A stretch of 7,124 nucleotides of DNA from an uncultured Collinsella sp. (GTDB lineage: Bacteria > Actinomycetota > Coriobacteriia > Coriobacteriales > Coriobacteriaceae). The translations under genes and the position numbers were made by a program. The stretch is from contig CATWCP010000057.1 in NCBI GenBank assembly GCA_958349325.1, positions 1 to 7,124 on the forward strand. Direction: 5' to 3'. Positions 5,594 to 7,124 of the stretch are shown piece after piece. The notes under the pieces were generated by a model that saw only the letters and a list, made by a program, of their open reading frames with translations, made no database searches and was not told the origin of the DNA. The first letter of the stretch is position 1. Every line of letters starts with the position of its first letter.

Positions 5594-5601
5594 GCTCCTA
5601 T
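5594..5601 (-). promoter_or_regulatory. Ribosome binding site of EIIB
   Basis: ATAGGAGC on the minus strand, 4 bases before the ATG at 5589-5587. It decides the EIIB start in favour of 5589. Confidence 0.7.
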
Positions 5602-5631
5602 CAAATCAAGTTTTTCATTCAGCACTGCCTT

Positions 5632-5652
5632 GGCGCTATCCGGATTCGCGCC
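5632..5652. promoter_or_regulatory. Nested palindrome in the EIIB leader, possible operator
   Basis: GGCGC (5632-5636) and GCGCC (5648-5652) form an outer inverted repeat around ATCCGGAT (5638-5645), itself a perfect palindrome. It sits between the proposed -10 (5662-5667) and the EIIB ribosome site. It may be a repressor site near the start of transcription or a leader hairpin. No known motif was recognised. Confidence 0.35.
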
Positions 5653-5661
5653 GGGCGAGGG

Positions 5662-5691
5662 ATTATCGGATTATTGAAGACGCGCGGTCAG
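5662..5691 (-). promoter_or_regulatory. Possible sigma-70-type promoter of the PTS operon
   Basis: On the minus strand, CTGACC (5691-5686) and GATAAT (5667-5662) are separated by 18 bases; the -10 matches TATAAT at five of six positions and the -35 matches TTGACA at four. Start of transcription would be near 5655, about 65 bases before EIIB. No TGGCAC-N5-TTGC element (sigma-54) was found in the gap by eye. The -35 overlaps the hairpin at 5681-5705. Confidence 0.35.
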
Positions 5692-5705
5692 CTCGTGACG
5701 GCGCG
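5681..5705 (-). terminator. Hairpin after the regulator, weak terminator or attenuator
   Basis: CGCGCGGTCA (5681-5690) pairs with TGACGGCGCG (5696-5705) with one mismatch, loop GCTCG. On the minus strand it is followed by TCTTCAATAA rather than a T run, so termination would be partial at best. It starts 5 bases after the regulator stop and could let some transcripts continue into the PTS genes. Confidence 0.35.
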
Positions 5706-5710
5706 GGGGG

Positions 5711-7124
5711 TCACTCGTCGAACAGGAGGCTCGAGGAGCCAAGACGCTCCTCTCGCGCCGGGGCGGCGCTCACGCTGATGTAGTCGAAGACGTAGGCGAT
5801 CTCGCTTACAGGAACCTCCACGCGATAGCGCGTCGAGATGCTCGAGAAACTCTGCCTGAAGGACTCGATGAAGTCGGCGTGCTCTTCCTCGAAGCGATCC
5901 TGGCCGACGTAGGTCTCGATGGGGTTGCGGGTGACGAGGCGCTCGACGAGGCAACAGAGGTGAACGTACAGCCCGATGATGGCGTTGCTGCTGATCTTCT
6001 CGCCCGTTCTGCGCTGAAGCTCGTGCACGGCGCTCTCGATCTCGTGGAACAGCCGCTCCGGGTCGAGGATGGTGATGGAGCGGATAACGTTCTGCAGCGT
6101 CATATTCGAAAGCAGCTTCTCGTGGAAAGAAGCGAGCTCGGAGACGTCGAGCCACCTGCCGAACACGGCATCGACCTTCGAGGCGGACGCCGTCGACATA
6201 ATGTCTTCGAGGGCGACGAAGGGAACGGAGGCAATCCTGGGGTCTCCCGTGCCGATGACGGCGCAGACGCGGTGCTCGGAGAAAACGGCGTCGTTCGACC
6301 CGTTCGCGGCAAGCTGCTTGAAGGGCCTCGTGAGCAGGCGCGCGCCTATGGTGCGCGGGAGGCTCTGCGAGACGAGCTGACGTATCCTCTCGGCCGCGTC
6401 GACCCCGGACTCGGAGCAGAAGACGATGGCGTCCTCACGGTTGACGCGCTCGATTACCTTGCAGTGCGTCACGCACACGGCGGTCGCATCGCCAAGAACC
6501 TCGGCGATGGACTTGCCGCCGAGCAGCCCGGACCCGATCTCGAGCGCGAGCCCGGTGGAGACGTTGTTCACCACCCCGATGGTGGAGTCGGTAACGTTCT
6601 CGAGGGCCTTATAGGCCTCCTCCAAAGAGCCCATGTCAACAAGAAACACGACCCCGGTGCAGTAGGAATGGCGGTCGATGAGGCGCTGGAGCGGACCGAC
6701 GATGTCCTTCAGCTGCTGGTCGTAGGGCATGTCGACCGCCTCGTACACATGCACGCCGAGCATACGGTTCGCCGCGTCGGCGATGCTCGTCGCCGTCGAG
6801 TAGCCGTGTGACACGATGACGCAGAGCGTCCGAAGGGCCTTCGCGTCGCGAGACTCCGATGCGACGCACAACGTCAGAAGCGTCTTCGTGAAGTGATCGA
6901 GCGAGATTCCGAGCGCCCCTTCCATGTCTGCGGCGACCTGATCGGAGACGCTCGAGGCAAACGGCAATTCGGAGGTCACGGCACCGAGGAGATGGGAAAT
7001 TTGCTCCGCACAGGCAGACTTTCGCTTAGCCAGGCCGATGCCCGGCCACAACTGCAGGCAAATCTCCTGGGCGGGGGTGCGGACGATTTCTTGGACCGCG
7101 TCTAGGCGTATCCAAGCTTCCTGC
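5711..7124 (-). CDS. LevR-type PTS-regulated transcription activator, C-terminal part
   Basis: The frame is open to the right edge, so the N terminus (expected HTH and AAA+ sigma-54 activator domains) is outside; 470 residues are visible. In visible numbering a PRD1-like region covers about 1-88 (ISHLLGAV with H44, then GISLDHFTKTLL). An EIIA-Man-like domain follows at about 98-215, with VIVSHGYSTATSIAD (H106), VDMPYD and GVVFLVDMGSLEEAY. An EIIB-like domain lies at about 228-310 with Cys in IVFCSESGVDAAERI (C236), and PRD2 at about 330-455 with GLYVHLCCLVERL (H388). This order is that of LevR, where HPr and EIIB phosphorylate these histidines to tune activity to sugar supply. A TTG at 7051-7049 could be mistaken for a start but the frame continues upstream. 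It precedes the PTS genes in the same direction, as levR does in B. subtilis, and very likely controls them. The DNA-binding half is unseen, so a LicR/MtlR-like architecture cannot be fully excluded. Confidence 0.85.
   Translation of the reverse strand, partial: QEAWIRLDAVQEIVRTPAQEICLQLWPGIGLAKRKSACAEQISHLLGAVTSELPFASSVSDQVAADMEGALGISLDHFTKTLLTLCVASESRDAKALRTLCVIVSHGYSTATSIADAANRMLGVHVYEAVDMPYDQQLKDIVGPLQRLIDRHSYCTGVVFLVDMGSLEEAYKALENVTDSTIGVVNNVSTGLALEIGSGLLGGKSIAEVLGDATAVCVTHCKVIERVNREDAIVFCSESGVDAAERIRQLVSQSLPRTIGARLLTRPFKQLAANGSNDAVFSEHRVCAVIGTGDPRIASVPFVALEDIMSTASASKVDAVFGRWLDVSELASFHEKLLSNMTLQNVIRSITILDPERLFHEIESAVHELQRRTGEKISSNAIIGLYVHLCCLVERLVTRNPIETYVGQDRFEEEHADFIESFRQSFSSISTRYRVEVPVSEIAYVFDYISVSAAPAREERLGSSSLLFDE

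Noticed and set aside
5590..5625. Upstream ATG giving EIIB 12 more residues
   Set aside because: No ribosome site before it, and the extra residues are absent from the family; ATAGGAGC marks the internal ATG at 5589.
5618..5634. AAGGCAGTGCTGAATG on the minus strand as a sigma-54 promoter
   Set aside because: GG is followed after 10 bases by TG rather than GC, and the -12 block does not match TTGC.
4357..5778. A 473-codon open frame on the plus strand
   Set aside because: It is antisense to the well-recognised IIC and IIB genes and has the same antisense composition; no ribosome site supports it.

Overview
The window is GC-rich and its genes start from strong AGGAGG-type ribosome sites. The gene types (mannose-family PTS, LevR-type regulator, ROK fructokinase, GH172) and the protein style fit a gut or rumen anaerobe of the Coriobacteriia (Collinsella/Olsenella-like). 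That placement is an inference from gene content and composition; no marker gene is present.

Right part (about 1110-7124, all minus strand, read right to left): a sugar uptake and degradation operon. It begins with the C-terminal part of a LevR-type PTS-controlled transcription activator that runs off the right edge. After a 121-base gap with a possible promoter come PTS IIB, IIC, IID and IIA of the mannose/fructose/sorbose family. They are followed by a GH172 (DUF2961) glycosidase and a ROK-family fructokinase. Gaps between genes are 2-26 bases except for 79 bases before the kinase. The layout recalls the Bacillus subtilis levR-levDEFG-sacC locus, with a GH172 enzyme in place of the levanase. 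A plausible reading is import of a fructofuranose- or arabinofuranose-containing compound by the PTS, intracellular cleavage by GH172 (known members act on difructose dianhydride I and D-arabinofuranosides) and phosphorylation of released fructose by the kinase. The kinase lacks about 50-60 residues at its C terminus, so the last step may be lost in this strain.

Middle part (about 340-1080): a graveyard of mobile and broken sequence. It holds a decayed repeat with three GTCCC-type motifs, a strong plus-strand terminator, several hairpins, and the left end of an IS200/IS605 element with the first 22 codons of tnpA. That stub is joined directly to the C-terminal quarter of a DegV-family gene. 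A perfect 21-bp inverted repeat at 1030-1079 is a bidirectional terminator between the DegV fragment and the kinase.

Left part (1-336): the start of a Gfo/Idh/MocA-family oxidoreductase on the minus strand, running off the left edge. Upstream of it lies a striking array of GCG/CGC cores spaced about 10.4 bp apart for roughly 125 bp, which looks like a regulatory or curved-DNA element on one helical face. It is the least explained structure in the window.
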